A stretch of DNA of 64,000 bases from Salticus scenicus (GCA_963930645.1 OZ005660.1:246782731-246846730), one strand, 5' to 3'; positions 1 through 11,148 are shown, counted from the stretch's first letter. Numbers and translations are program-made. The notes: generated by a model not told the origin, from the sequence alone.

Positions 1-470
1 CTACCGTAGGTAATGGAAGTATTGTATTCGGTCCAAAAAGTAGATATCGAATTTTCACCTGATTTACACGTTTTAAGTTCTCCTGAGTCCAAAAGAGTGG
101 TTTTTAACAATTGGTCAGTGTGTGTGTGTGTATGTATGTGTAAAATCTTCTGGCTATCATATCTCTGAAACTAAGAAAGAGAGAACTATGAAACTTCTGA
201 ATTGAGACAGGTCTGGTGTGTACAAATGAATTTTCCAACTTTTGGTGAAAATTGAAAACCGAAAGTGGGACATGATATACCCGGAAGTGGAACCGTAAGT
301 CATATCTCGAAAACGGCTCTAACACTTTTCTTCAAATTTGCTATATAAACACTCTATTAGATGTCCTTTTGGATAAATTAGTTGGTTAGTTTTATGAAAA
401 TGTATAGGCGTCCCGTATAAATAGTTCAATTTCAGGTCTCAGAAATGCGTTTCTTCAAAAACGGCTGTAT

Positions 471-518
<48 letters not shown>

Positions 519-550
519 GCTATGTTAACCCCCTTTTAGATGTCTTTTTG
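1..550 (+). repeat. Dispersed repeat, family A, copy 1
   Basis: It begins at the window edge with ctaccgtaggtaatggaagt and runs through a TG-rich patch, two paragraphs of the form 'aaaacggct', and a poly-T run near 475-512. The same unit recurs at 2239-2556 and, inverted, near 15285-15879, which is how it was recognised. No coding capacity is apparent; the short open frames in it are noise. The class is unknown, and no clear inverted termini were seen. Confidence 0.7.
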
Positions 551-1354
551 TATGTAATTTTTGTTTCACAGTTAACTGTCAATTCACAAGAATAAAGCAA
601 AGAACGCTTTTTTCACAAGAAATATACTCCACATACAGAGCAGGAATTTCGTCGATTCACGAACGCAGTTCCCCAGAGGCCATCGCTCAAAACGACTTAC
701 CCTATGAGTCAATCCGTCCCTATTTATACCTTTTGGCGGCTGGAGTATGGCGATGGTTCTGCGCTAAAATTTGATCGGAAATTCCAAATCTCGGCTGCTA
801 TTCAACTTGCAACCTTGAAAAATTCGGAACCTCAAACTACCACTTTTCGCCAAATTTGATCATGAAGTCGCCAGATTCATCACTGGGTTGGTCGCCAAGT
901 TTATAGCGACCCCTTTATTCCCCATTTGACTGTAAATCTACTTTTTCTGCAAAAGCGCAAGAGGCAGGGAAGAGGTTAAATACGTTGCAATATTGCTATT
1001 CTGTTCGAAGACTGCAATTCTATACATAAACTCTTGCTGAAAAGTTTAGCAATATTTGCAAATGATCAGTTTATTTTTTCAATTTAAAAACTTACATTGG
1101 GTATTCAAAGAACTGGGTCTTCCTCATATTTTTCCGTGAAGAATGGTTTAAGAAAACATTCAGGGGCCGGTAACAAATTGAGCAAAATCAATAATGTTTG
1201 TGATCACCCTGTATCGTTAAATGAACGAAATGATCTGTAACTTTAGGATATGTTAATATTGATCCAGTACAATTTGTGGATGAATTTGTGTGACGATAGC
1301 ATGTTAAATAAGAGATGTAAGTATTTGTTTTAAAACTCAAAAAAAAAAAAAAAA
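551..1354. other. Non-coding stretch, nothing recognised
   Basis: AT-rich sequence with a short GC-richer part near 640-920. I found no open frame with a recognisable protein, no RNA gene and no repeat matching elsewhere in the window. An A-run of about 20 lies near 1340-1358. Confidence 0.5.
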
Positions 1355-2222
1355 AAAACACGTTTTTATATATAATATGCAAAATTTTAAACGAAAATTA
1401 TTCCCACTTTCAGATAAATTGAAAAAATACTTTTGAAACAATATCCTGTAATCGCAATACAAATATCTCATGAAATCGGAGCATTTTTATGAAAAATGTT
1501 TTCACCGAGCATTCGGGAAAGATAGAAAAATTTTCATTACATAGGTTGAAAACTAGATATATTGAGCAACTTTTGTCAAAAGTTCATTTGAATAGAGTCA
1601 AAATTAAGCAAATTGTCGGCAAAAGAACGAGTTAGATTTTAGGTATTTTTTTAGAGTTTAAATTCCATAAGGGGTTTTCACATGTCGCGTAATTAATTTG
1701 AAGATCCAATTATTTCAACTTCTTTACAAAAGTCCTTTTTTGTGAAACCCCCCTTTTGATCTCACAAATCGTAGTAAATAAACAAAATTCTGTTAGAGTT
1801 ACAAACTTATAAGGGTCTTTTCCACAAAAAAGTACTTTTGGAGCGTGGCTGAAATAATTAGCTCTTCGAATTAATTACACAGCATGTGAAAAACCCCTTA
1901 GGAAATTTTAACTCTAGGAAAATACCTAAAATCTGTCTCGTACTTTTACCGACAATTTGCTTAATTTTTACTGTGTTCAAATGAACTTTTGACAAAAGTT
2001 GTCCAATATATCTAGCTTTCAACCTATGTAATAAAACTATTTCTATCTTTCGCACATGCGCAGTGAAAGCGTTTTTCATAAAAATGCTCATATTTCATAA
2101 GATATTTAAGGTATTTTTTCATTCCGATGGCAGTATATTTTTTCAAAAGTGTTTTTTCAATTTATCTGAAATTGGGAATAATTTTCGTTTAAAACTCTGT
2201 ATATTATACATAAAAAACATGC
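1355..2222. repeat. Long palindromic (foldback) element, family B
   Basis: The plus strand at about 1355-1765 is matched by the reverse complement of about 1815-2222. Each arm contains the 'gacaaaagtt', 'cgacaattt' and 'gggaataattttcg' blocks in mirrored order, and the match extends almost to the centre near 1785. The arms are diverged, not identical. A third copy of one arm lies at 2575-2880. The structure resembles a foldback or large MITE; the class is not determined. The open frame at 1858-2091 (minus) and its plus-strand partner are by-products of the repeat. Confidence 0.75.
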
Positions 2223-2238
2223 TGATTTTTACTTCCTA

Positions 2239-2556
2239 CTACCGTAGGTAATGGAAGTATTGTATTTGGTCTAAAAATTCGATATCGAGATTTCACCTGA
2301 TTTACATGTTTTAAGGTCTTCCGAGTCCAAAAAACTGGTTTTTAGCAATTGATCAGTGTGTGTATGTATGTGTGGAATCTTCTGCCTATCATATCTCTGA
2401 AACTAATAAAGATAGAACTACAAAACTTCAGAATTAAGACAGGTCAGGTGTACAGATAAATTTTCCAAATTTTGGTGAAAATTGAAAAAACGGAAGTGGG
2501 ACATTAGAGATCGGAAGTGGGACCGTTAATCCGTATCTCAAAAACGGCTCTAACGA
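2239..2556 (+). repeat. Dispersed repeat, family A, copy 2
   Basis: Starts with ctaccgtaggtaatggaagt and follows copy 1 for about 320 bp, through the TG-rich patch, the 'gaccgtta' block and 'aaaacggctctaac'. It sits between two family B arms, so families A and B are interleaved here. Confidence 0.7.
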
Positions 2557-2574
2557 TTCAACTCTAGAAATAAA

Positions 2575-2880
2575 TTTCTACTCTGGAAAATACCTAAAAT
2601 CTAGCTCGTTCTTTTGCCGACAGTTTGCTTAATTTTTACTTTATTTAAATGCACTTTTGACAAAAGTTACCCAATATATCTAGATTTCAACCTGCGTAAT
2701 AGAAATTTCTCTATCTTTCGCGCATGCGCAATGAAAATGTTTTTCATAAAGCTGTTCATATTTCATGAGATATTTAAGATATTTGTATTCCGATTACAGT
2801 ATATTATTTTAAAAGTGTTTCTTCAGTTTATCTGAAAGTGGGAATAATTTTCGTATAAAACTCTGTATATTAAAAATAAA
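2575..2880 (+). repeat. Family B single arm
   Basis: Same orientation and content as the right arm of the 1355-2222 foldback: 'aaaatacctaaaatct', 'cgacagtttgcttaattttta', 'gacaaaagtt' and 'gtgggaataattttcgt' occur in order. It has no mirrored partner. Confidence 0.65.
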
Positions 2881-3309
2881 AATATGCTGTTTTTTTTTCT
2901 TATTTTAGTTTTGAAGTAAATGTTTAGTTTTAAAATAACTCTTTTCATTCTCCAAATGAAATTCATGGCCATAAAACTGCCAAACAGTGATAAAAATTGG
3001 GGGTGGGGGTGGCGTCCTGAAAAAACGGTGAGTGATGGGGCAAAATGAGGGCCATATTCGGATTGAGGAGGTCATTTTACATAAGATTCAGCAAAAATAG
3101 TATCAGGGGTTGAATTTTTTTTTTTTTTTTTTTTTTTTTAGCGCATTTTAATACGTTTACACCTTTAGAAAGGACACAAAAATGATTCTTTTCAACATTT
3201 GTTGCATCTTTAAATATTGAAGGACATGTTTTTCTTAAAAATAATGATGCTACAACAAATTTTCACTCACACAAGGGAATGTGAAATCTGACTGGAATGT
3301 TTTTGATAG

Positions 3310-3452
3310 GAACCAAGACAGACTTACGAGATGGTTGTGGCCAGTCAGATAATCGCTTTGTGAGTCGCACACAGGGCAAGACGATGGCCTCCAAAATCAA
3401 AGCCTACAAATATATGGAATGCTCTGCTAAAGAATTCACTGGCCTTAAAGAG
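3310..3452 (+). CDS. Rho-family small GTPase, penultimate coding exon
   Basis: The exon encodes about 48 residues from the C-terminal half of the G domain. The reading passes the guanine-specificity motif T-K-T-D (G4) early and Y-M-E-C-S-A-K (G5) later, as in Rho, Rac and Cdc42. The acceptor is 'tttttgatag' (AG at 3308-3309) and the donor is GAG|gtaatt at 3453. The exon starts in phase 1 (the glycine codon is split) and ends in phase 0. It continues in frame into 7799-7876 across a 4.3-kb intron. Upstream exons (P-loop, switch I and II) are not in the window, so the gene enters from the left. Family members are membrane-attached switches of the actin cytoskeleton; the exact subfamily cannot be fixed from this part. 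The open frame runs on into the intron, which is not coding. Confidence 0.85.
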
Positions 3453-3857
3453 GTAATTTTTCTATTTTTGTCACTTCTAATTTTAATAAAGAGGGAATAA
3501 AATGACAACAGAGTATTAGAATGACACAAAGGTATAATCTCAAAAGAAATCTGTATCATACCCGTTATTGTACATCAGAACGGAAACAAATATTATTTCA
3601 AAGCCGAACAATAGCAACAGTCAGCTGAATTTTTGTGTGATTACACTGTAAAGTTTCATGTGTCTGAAAACTCAAATTTCTCAATTAACTCGGTGGCCAA
3701 AATCATTCAAAATTCAGCTTTGGTTTTTGCAAGCCATTTGCTAATTATTTTAAAACTGATATTTTTTTTATGCATTTACAATTACCTACTAATTCATGCT
3801 ATTTACACTTTAACTGACTAATGCTCGTGATTTGAGAATTCTGCTATTTTTTGTCAG

Positions 3858-5897
3858 TTGTATATAAAACACAGGCTCTGCCCGCATCGCTAAGCACTAT
3901 ACTTAAAGGAGTTGTCAAAATTCCATTATTTTATTAATAATCTAAGTTAAAGTTTCCTCTGTATTCCGTAGAGGTTTTCCCCGCTCGCAACGTGAGGATT
4001 CCGGGTCCACACTGCCTTCGGTATCAACTTACCGGCTTTTTAATTCCCCTTCCCCAGCGGCTAAGTTAGAAGTTTTGCGAAATCTTACCAAAGTACATAA
4101 TGCGTACACCTAATCAACATCCACACACCAAAACGCATCATTCTAAAATAATGTAAAGCGAATTCAAACAGAATAACGTGTTTTTACGCGTGTTTATTGC
4201 CCCCCCACCCCGACCCCAAGGGGGTAAGTGAATGAATTTCGCAAAATCTCGCTACAATAAGTGTGAGATACACATAAACAGTTTGCGCTCCAAATTTCGT
4301 GACCGCAGATCCCATAGCTTTCCCAAGACAAATTTAGCGCTAAAGGGGGGAGGGATGTCTTGAATTTGCAACTCCCCCACCCCCCTCAAAAAAAAATCGA
4401 AAATCACAAAAAAACGAAAATGTGTTTTTGAAAATATTTTAAAGAAGACACGTGGCTATTTTCAATACCTTTGTAATATCTTTAGTAGAGCTTTTAGAAT
4501 TTTTAAATTTCCCCCTCGAAAAACGATTTCCCCCCCCTCCTTTAAGAATCAAGAATTCTAAAATCGTACATAATGTTTTATTTATACTCAAGTCTAGTCT
4601 CATCATGTGCAATTTCTTCACAGTGATGTAATTTGGGGCCGAGTTATGCTTACAAACGTTTCTTCTTCCTGTCCCGCTGGGGGGAAGGGGCTATTTCGAT
4701 AAATTCCGTTTCTTCAGGTGCCGGTTGCATATAAAAAATCCAAGCACCAAACTTCGTGACCGCAGCTCTCATAAATTTTCCAGGACAGATTTAGCGCTAA
4801 AACGGGTGTGTCGAATTTGCCTTTTGTAACACAACCCCCCCCCCACCACCACCACCACCAAAGAAAAAAAATGGCAGATCACAAAAAATCAAAAATGTGT
4901 TTTAGGAAATATCCTAAGAAAGTCGCATAGCCTTTTTTCAACATCTTTATACCATTTTTGGTAGAGTTCGACTCAAATTAGTAATTTTCAAAATCTCCCG
5001 CCAAAAATCGATTTTCTCTTTTCCTTCCTTTAAAAATCGAAAATGCTTAAATAGTAGATAATGTTTTATTTGTATTCATGTCTAGTCTCCCCATGTGGAA
5101 TTTCTTTATTGTGAAGTAATTAGGAGCCGAGTTATGCTTACAAACGTGTTTTTGTCTTTTTCTCCCGCATTGGGGAACGGGGGGGGGAATTTTTGAAAAG
5201 TTGATAGATATAATTTTAAGTTGAGTAAAGACCTAAGTTTGTGAAAAGCGCTGTTGAATTCAGTCCAGCCGTTCTCAAGTGATGCCCGGAGAAACGTGTT
5301 TTTGTCTTTTGCCCCCAGGGTGTAACGGGGGAGGGAATTTCTGAAAAGTTGATAGATATAATTTTAAGTTGTATAAAGATCTAAGTTTCTGCCAAGCGCT
5401 GTTGAATTCAGTCCAGCCGTTCTCAAGTGATGGCCGGACAAACTTGTTTTTGTCTTCTGCCCCCCAGGGGGGAACGGGGGAAGGGAATTTCTGAAAAGTT
5501 GATAGATATAATTTTAAGTTGGATAAAGATCTATGTTTCTGCCAAGCGCTGTTGTCTTCAGTCCAGCCGTTCTCAAGTGATGCCCGGACAAACGTGTTTT
5601 TGTCTTTTGCCCCCCAGAGGGGAACGGGGGGGGGGGTGGGGAATTTCTGAAAAGTTGATAGATATAATTTTAAGTTGGGTAAAGTTTTAAGTTTCTGCCA
5701 AGCGCCGTGGAATTCCACCCAGCCGTTCTCAAGTGATGCCCGGACAAAAAAAGCAACATACAGACACGATGACACACACACAGGCAAAATTTTCTGAAGT
5801 CATTTTCGGCTTTCATGGGGTGTGAAACGTGAAGATATCGCAAAATTTTTCGATTCTGACAAATTTACAGACAAAACTCTGATTTTATTAATATAGA
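3858..5897 (+). repeat. Composite repeat with internal tandem arrays, in the Rho intron
   Basis: It begins near 'gcccgcatcgctaag' and ends with a CA-rich patch, then 'tttattaatatagat'. That layout is shared with 30652-32250 and 50532-52130. Inside there are two diverged ~460-490-bp units (about 4250-4740 and 4741-5160, both with 'cgtgaccgcag', 'atttagcgctaaa' and 'gccgagttatgcttacaaacg') and then a ~150-bp minisatellite. The poly-C and poly-G runs create long false open frames, including one of 170 codons on the minus strand. Confidence 0.65.
5130..5745 (+). repeat. Minisatellite, ~148-156-bp unit, about four copies
   Basis: The block 'tctcaagtgatgcccgga' recurs with its t-g-a at 5280, 5428, 5578 and 5734, a period of 148, 150 and 156 bp. 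Differences in the poly-G run (gggg to a dozen) account for the length change. Each unit holds 'gttgatagatataatttta' and 'gccaagcgc'. Confidence 0.85.
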
Positions 5898-6086
5898 TTT
5901 GTTGTATTTGTTAAAATAATGCTGATACTTGAACATTCATTTTGAGTAAAGAGATTTTTGATTGGAAAAGAGTGATTTTACTCAAATTTAATTTTTTCCT
6001 AGAAATTCTTCGCAAATTATGATTAAAAATATTGGGTCTGGTTTTGAGTAAGTAAATCAGATCTCACGTTTTAAAAGAGTAGATAC

Positions 6087-6620
6087 ATGTTTCGTTGGAT
6101 ACAATGTAGGATCTCACAGTACGAATTATCGTCGCTTCCGCGGACATCCGCTATATACCGAATATGTCTGAACATGTCCGGCAACTGTCTGTCCATCTTT
6201 GTCGTCTATGCAATGACTTTCACGGCTGCAATTTCATTTTTTTTTCTCGTCGTCTCTTTTCTAACTGTGAGGCATTTTCTGTATTGTAATATTGCTTTTC
6301 ATGAAATAAATGCTTTTGTACTTATTAATAGCCTTTTCTGTTCTACTCTTCAAAACTATGTTTGTGAGTTTCTCCCACTAAAGGCGGCTTGTGACCCTGT
6401 GTTCTACAGTAAATTTTCCTCGTTTTGCTGACTATCATCACCCCTCTTTGTTTGTTGGTCGAATTCGGCAAAATTATGCATGAATGCCGCAACGTCGCTG
6501 AAAGGCTTCCTGAATCTGACACTGCCCTCATTAATGCTAAGCACTTAAAGATGATGTTTCCATTCTTTATATTAAATTTGCTGATTACGCTCATTTTCAA
6601 TTATTGTCACATCCTTTAGC
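6087..6620 (+). pseudogene. Possible decayed membrane-protein fragment
   Basis: An ATG frame (6087-6431, 114 codons) contains a strongly hydrophobic stretch (FVVYAMTFTAAISFFFLVV) and a second hydrophobic patch. It is followed in another frame (6413-6619) by two more hydrophobic segments separated by a polar loop (KIMHECRNVAERL). The pattern of several membrane spans with a break is reminiscent of a decayed arthropod chemoreceptor (gustatory-receptor type), but no diagnostic motif is visible. It may be chance, because AT-rich DNA readily encodes hydrophobic residues. Lies in the Rho intron. Confidence 0.2.
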
Positions 6621-6899
6621 TGACTTATTAGGAATAAAAATATATTATGCTATAATGACACACATGAGCGAAGCATTTTTTGAATGGTTACTTTCTTCTA
6701 TATTCAATAGAAAAAAGTATTGGATTCGTAAAAATTTTTGGGTTTTTGATCGATTTACACATTTTGATGTCAACCGTAACTGGTGTAGAGTTTGGAGGAC
6801 TGCACAAGAACAAATCACCACAAAGCAACAAGCAAGCCGCCACTACACTGCCTCTGATGGGGCCCATCTGCAAGTACTCAGGTGAACTCGAGAAGTAAA

Positions 6900-7798
6900 G
6901 TAAGGTGATTTTAAATGTTTGTAAAAATTATTAAGTTTGGGAGAAACAAAAAAGATAGGGGCCCCGAGATCCTAGTTACGGCTCTGAGAACGAAATAACT
7001 TTGAACTAAAAATCTCTAAGAATTTAAAACAACCATTCATTTTAAAGGCACTGATGAGTTCTTTACGAAAATACTCATAATGAAAATTTACAACCCTTGC
7101 AGTAGCATCCCCCACCCAGGAAAGATGATGCTCTTACAAAAACAAAGATGGCGCCACCTGTTAGTGATTTCCACCAAAAGTTGATATGTATTCATTTAAG
7201 CTAAGGCACACTCCGTATGAATATGTATGAAGTTTTGAACATTATTACTTCTTGAGTCAGAGTGGCTACAAAATTTTTATCACACACACACATACATACA
7301 TTTTCTAAAAAGGATCCAACTGGTTCAAAATGCGTCAATCTATCTTAAGTCAGAAGTGGAAAATTTTTACAAAACCAATTTCATTTATGGACTGTAGAAG
7401 AAAGTAATAAAACAGTAAAGAGAGATAAAAATTCATACAACGCATTTTTAAAATACAATTTGCAATTCAATTTCAAAAATATTAGAAAGTTTCTCATGAT
7501 GGGAAATAGGTTTTGAGCTGTTCATTCACACGGCATGAAAGCCAACTTCTTTGTACAGGAATTCAAAGGATTTCTTAATGTGGCCATTGAAAGTGGCACA
7601 TTTTGTTAAAGTGATATCAATATTTCTATAAAATAATCACAGTCCGAAATATTTTTTCATTCGTATCCGTTTTTGTGGGTGGAAGACTGAACGGTTCGGA
7701 TCTATAAAATGACTCAAATGATACCATTTTTTTTATCAGAAATTTTCTTTCAGCTGACATGCACAAATGAGTTATTGTACTTTCTGTTTCGATTTCAG
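6900..7798. other. Intronic sequence, nothing further recognised
   Basis: Remainder of the Rho GTPase intron. It holds a CA-rich patch near 7280-7300 and an acceptor tract 'tttctgtttcgatttcag' that ends at 7798. Confidence 0.5.
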
Positions 7799-7876
7799 AT
7801 TTTTGAAGAAGCAGTCAGCGCCGATCAAAGTCGAAAACAGTTCTCTTCCATTCTACATCACTGTGTTCTGCTTTGA
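7799..7876 (+). CDS. Rho-family small GTPase, terminal exon with CAAX box
   Basis: Follows the acceptor 'gatttcag' (AG at 7797-7798) in phase 0, matching the phase-0 end of the 3310-3452 exon. It encodes 25 residues starting I-F-E-E-A-V, which continue the last helix of the G domain (the family has V/I-F-E/D at this point). It ends C-V-L-L and TGA at 7874-7876. C-V-L-L is a CAAX box with leucine last, the type geranylgeranylated in the family (human Cdc42 ends the same way). The usual polybasic stretch before the box is nearly absent: R-K-Q-F-S-S-I-L-H-H precedes the cysteine. From the T-K-T-D exon to the stop is about 73 residues, the length expected for Rac/Cdc42/Rho. Confidence 0.82.
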   Translation: MFEEAVSADQSRKQFSSILHHCVLL

Positions 7877-7918
7877 CATGTATTTAGTTAATGAATTTTT
7901 TAAAGTCTGTTGTATTAA

Positions 7919-8351
7919 GAGGGGACAATACCTAATCCTGCGGACAGCCGTGGCCAATGTTATTCTATGGGAAAATTTGTTGCGACAATTACACATTACC
8001 TAATGTATATTTTTTAATTCTGTTTTCTCAGTCAGAAAATTCATAACCGTTAAATGAGTACTCATTTTTGAAAAATTCATTTTTTTTAATTTTTACATTT
8101 AAATTTTGAGTTCAAAAATGCGATCTTTCGCAAAATGCATTTTTCTCATTTTTCTAGTCGCAAAATGAAATACTAAAAATTTAAAAAATCAATTTTTGGA
8201 AAACAAGTACTAATTTAGCGCTTATGAATTTTCTAAATGTGAAAACAGAATTTAAAAATATATACATCAGGTAATTAGTAATTATGTAATCAAATTTTCC
8301 CATAGAATAACATGATCCAAAGCTGCCGGCGAGATTAGGTATTGTCTGCTC
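7919..8351. mobile_element. Palindromic TTAA-flanked MITE in the Rho 3' region
   Basis: A 433-bp element is bounded by TTAA on both sides (7915-7918 and 8352-8355). Its termini are GAGGGGACAATACCTAATC and, on the other strand, GAGCAGACAATACCTAATC. The mirror match continues inward through 'ccaatgttattctatgggaaaattt' at about 7955 and its complement at about 8290, and on towards the middle. TTAA target sites are typical of piggyBac-class transposition. It starts 43 bp after the Rho stop codon, so it probably lies in that gene's 3' UTR. Confidence 0.8.
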
Positions 8352-8384
8352 TTAACTTCTTTATTTTTTTTTTTTTTTTACTAA

Positions 8385-8390
8385 AATAAA
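8385..8390 (+). promoter_or_regulatory. Candidate poly(A) signal AATAAA for the Rho gene
   Basis: First clear AATAAA after the terminal exon, 509 nt past the stop and just beyond the TTAA-flanked palindrome. AATAAA is frequent in this AT-rich DNA, so the assignment is weak. Confidence 0.25.
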
Positions 8391-8596
8391 GAATTCTGTA
8401 AATTTATTTATGGACATTAAATTACTTAAAGTGTCAATTTAAACCCAATACACCACCCTTTCTGAAACTGGTTCACGAAAGAAAGGACGGAAGCCATTCG
8501 AGTCAAACAGTATCTGTTCTTTGTGAGTGCTGACATCAGGTAAGTAAGAATGAGGAGAAAACAGTGGATTTTCATTCAGATATCGTTCACTTTTAG

Positions 8597-8798
8597 CATA
8601 CTTGCCAACATCAAAATTAATATTCCGTAGTGTTGTTTGTCCTGCCCTTTTTTTCACACCAGTAAATTTTTAGAGTAATATTCTCCAAATGCAATTACGA
8701 TTAAATAAGAAGAAAACTACTATAAAATGATACTGGTGTGAAAAAGAAGGCGGGGCTAACAAGACTACGGAATATTAATTAGTATGTTGGCAAGTATG
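8597..8798. mobile_element. Hairpin MITE, family C, copy 1
   Basis: Inverted termini CATACTTGCCAACAT and ATGTTGGCAAGTATG. Subterminal parts also mirror each other ('aatattccgtag' with 'ctacggaatatt', and 'ttcacaccagta' with 'tactggtgtgaa'). Flanks acttttag and acttttgc look like a slightly decayed 8-bp target duplication, as hAT elements make. A second copy lies at 18766-18974. Confidence 0.8.
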
Positions 8799-8983
8799 AC
8801 TTTTGCCACTGAGAATGTGTATACGGTTTTAGACTCAAAGCTGTAGTCAGAATAAAATCTCAAAGAGGAATTAAAGCTTTAGTACATAACAGTGAGTATT
8901 AAAAACAATTTGACTCAAAAAAGTTTTCACAAATTTACAAAAACTCAGAAGGGGGGAGGCGGAAGTACTTGAACCCCTAGAAC

Positions 8984-9541
8984 TAGAGCCCCTAAATAAA
9001 ATTATAGGCGGGCGCATCACCGCCATTTTTTGCCTCCGGAGAGGACGGCATACCTGCTTGGCGTCCTTATCGCTTCTCTAATGATTTTAAGAAATCTTGA
9101 TCTGAAGCTAATCCGGTCAAGATAAGAGCAATAAACAACAATAATATTTCTAGAAACACATTTTTTTTTCAGTACATTCTCAGGGTGTCATTTTATTCTG
9201 AAGATATGATATGGATGTACTGGGGTAAGATGTGTTGTTAGGGCGGTTTCTGTTTCTTTTACAAAATGTCGCCAAAACTCAAATACACAGTAATAGAAGG
9301 TCTGTGAACACTTTATAATTACTTCATGAATGATTATAGTAGTTTATCACTATACAAACTTCCATATCATAGTTTACTTAGCTAAAATTATGAAATATAA
9401 TAAAACAAGTTACTCTAAAGTAACGTAAGACGATAAAAAAAATGTTTGTCGTTTGTTTATAAGAGAAACGCGCTGGGTACATGTGGCAACCCTAAGGCAA
9501 CAAAATGCCTGATGCGCCAGCTGGTATACATAGGAGCCTTA
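8984..9541. mobile_element. hAT-like non-autonomous element, family D, copy 1
   Basis: 558 bp flanked by a perfect 8-bp duplication, cctagaac (8976-8983 and 9542-9549). The ends are TAGAGCCCCTAAATA and, on the other strand, TAAGGCTCCTATGTA. It has no open frame. It is about 90-95% identical by eye to the copy at 10589-11148. Internally, 9170-9245 contains the small TA-type palindrome seen alone at 47374-47480. An 8-bp duplication and short inverted ends fit the hAT superfamily. Confidence 0.88.
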
Positions 9542-10169
9542 CCTAGAACTCCTTTTGGTTATATGACGTCAAAGGAACTCTATAGAATGACTTCTATTTA
9601 ATTTTTATTGCAACTTACTTTGGGTTTCTTTCATAGCAAGATTTCTACAAGGTGTTTCATTACAGTTCTTTTTTAAGCTGAAAAATCAGATTATTTTTGT
9701 GTAGAATCAGAACACTTGACAGCTTTGTAAAGGTAAAATTTAAATTTCTTTTGAAGGAAGTTACAGTAAAACGAGTGGTTAAGGAATTAGTAGATCCCCT
9801 TACATAGAAGTATATATAGTTTCTGAAACTAGTTTAAGAATAAGGTATAATAGTGTGAATGAAATGCAAGATTTGGTTTTTAAGTGTGTGTGTAGAGAGG
9901 GGGGGGGGGAGGAGAAACTTTAAAAATTTTATTGATAAATTCCTCAACCATAAAAATTCACTCCATTCTATCTAAACCAGATGAATCTTTTTTTTTTTTT
10001 TTTTTTAATTAGTAGTGAACTTAGTTTCCAGATTTTTTTTTTAATTGTTTCCAGATCATTGAAGATCTCATTTCCAGGTAGTGGATGCCCTGTATAAGCA
10101 TAACAAATACAACTATATTCAAATTATTACTCCATTAAGTTTCCATATCCAGGTATTAGAGAGGCAGAT

Positions 10170-10341
10170 CAACACCACCTGTAATAATGCCCCCGAGCTG
10201 AGCTCTACGTCACGGAAGGTCGGCTGATTTCATCCAATCCTCACGATCCAACATGTATAATAGGAAGTGTTGATTGGATAAAATCGGCCGATCTTCCATG
10301 ACGTAGAACTCAACTCATAGGCATTATTACAGGAGGTGTTG
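10170..10341. mobile_element. Hairpin MITE
   Basis: The arms mirror each other nearly to the centre: left CAACACCACCTGTAATAATG, right CATTATTACAGGAGGTGTTG, plus 'ctctacgtcacggaaggtcgg' against 'cgatcttccatgacgtaga'. Flanks ggcagat and ggcaaat could be a 7-bp duplication with one change. No coding capacity. Confidence 0.82.
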
Positions 10342-10588
10342 GGCAAATACTCCCTTTCTTTCTCCCCATGCTATCCTATGGGATTTCTGTTGCTTTGTTT
10401 TATATCTCATTTAAAAATGAAGCTTTTTAAATAGATCACCTTTTAGCTTAGTGAGCCAATTTTTTGAAGAGATTAATTTAAATATTTCATTAAGTAAATT
10501 TAGGAATAAGTTTGGATAATTAAACGAAATATTTCAATTTATTTTTTCAAACATTTACTCTTTTTTCTTTAGGCTGCCATGTCAAGAC

Positions 10589-11148
10589 TAGAGCCCCTAA
10601 ATAAAATAATAGGCCGGCGCATCACCGCCATTATTTTGCCTCCGAAGAGGACAGTATTCCCTCTTGGCGTCCTTATCGCTTCCCTAATGATTTTAAGAAA
10701 TCTTGATCTAAAGCTAATCCGGTCAAAATAAGAGCAATAAGCAACAATAATATTCCTAAAAACACGTTTTTTACGCAGTACATTTTCAGGATGTCATTTT
10801 ATTCTGAGGATATCCTATGGATGTACTGGGGTAAGATGTGTTGTTAGGGCGGTTTCTGTTTCTTTCACAAAATGTCGCCAAAACTCAAATACACATTAAT
10901 AGAAGGTCTGTGAACACTTTATATTCACTTCTTGAATGATTATAGCAGTTTATCGCTAAACAAACTTCCATATCATAGTTTACTTAGCTAAAATTATGAA
11001 ATATAATAAAACAAGTTACTTTAAAGTAACGTAAGACGATAAAAAAAAATGTTTGGCGTTTGTTTATTAGAGAAACTCGCTGGGTACACGTGGCAACCCT
11101 AAGGCAACAAAGTGCCTGATGCGCCAGCTCGTATATATAGGAGCCTTA
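10589..11148. mobile_element. hAT-like non-autonomous element, family D, copy 2
   Basis: 560 bp flanked by a perfect 8-bp duplication gtcaagac (10581-10588 and 11149-11156). Ends TAGAGCCCCTAAATA and TAAGGCTCCTATATA (other strand). Colinear with 8984-9541 over the whole length. The two copies are in the same orientation about 1 kb apart. Because each has its own target duplication, they are two independent insertions and not a segmental duplication. Confidence 0.9.

Noticed and set aside
1858..2091. 77-codon frame that recurs in related form in family B arms
   Set aside because: Its recurrence comes from the repeat; other copies have stops or frameshifts and the mirrored arm is equally open.
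5275..5787. 170-codon open frame on the minus strand with a repeated amino-acid pattern
   Set aside because: It is the translation of the ~150-bp minisatellite; the opposite strand is also open and the unit length varies with poly-G runs, so it is not a repeat protein.
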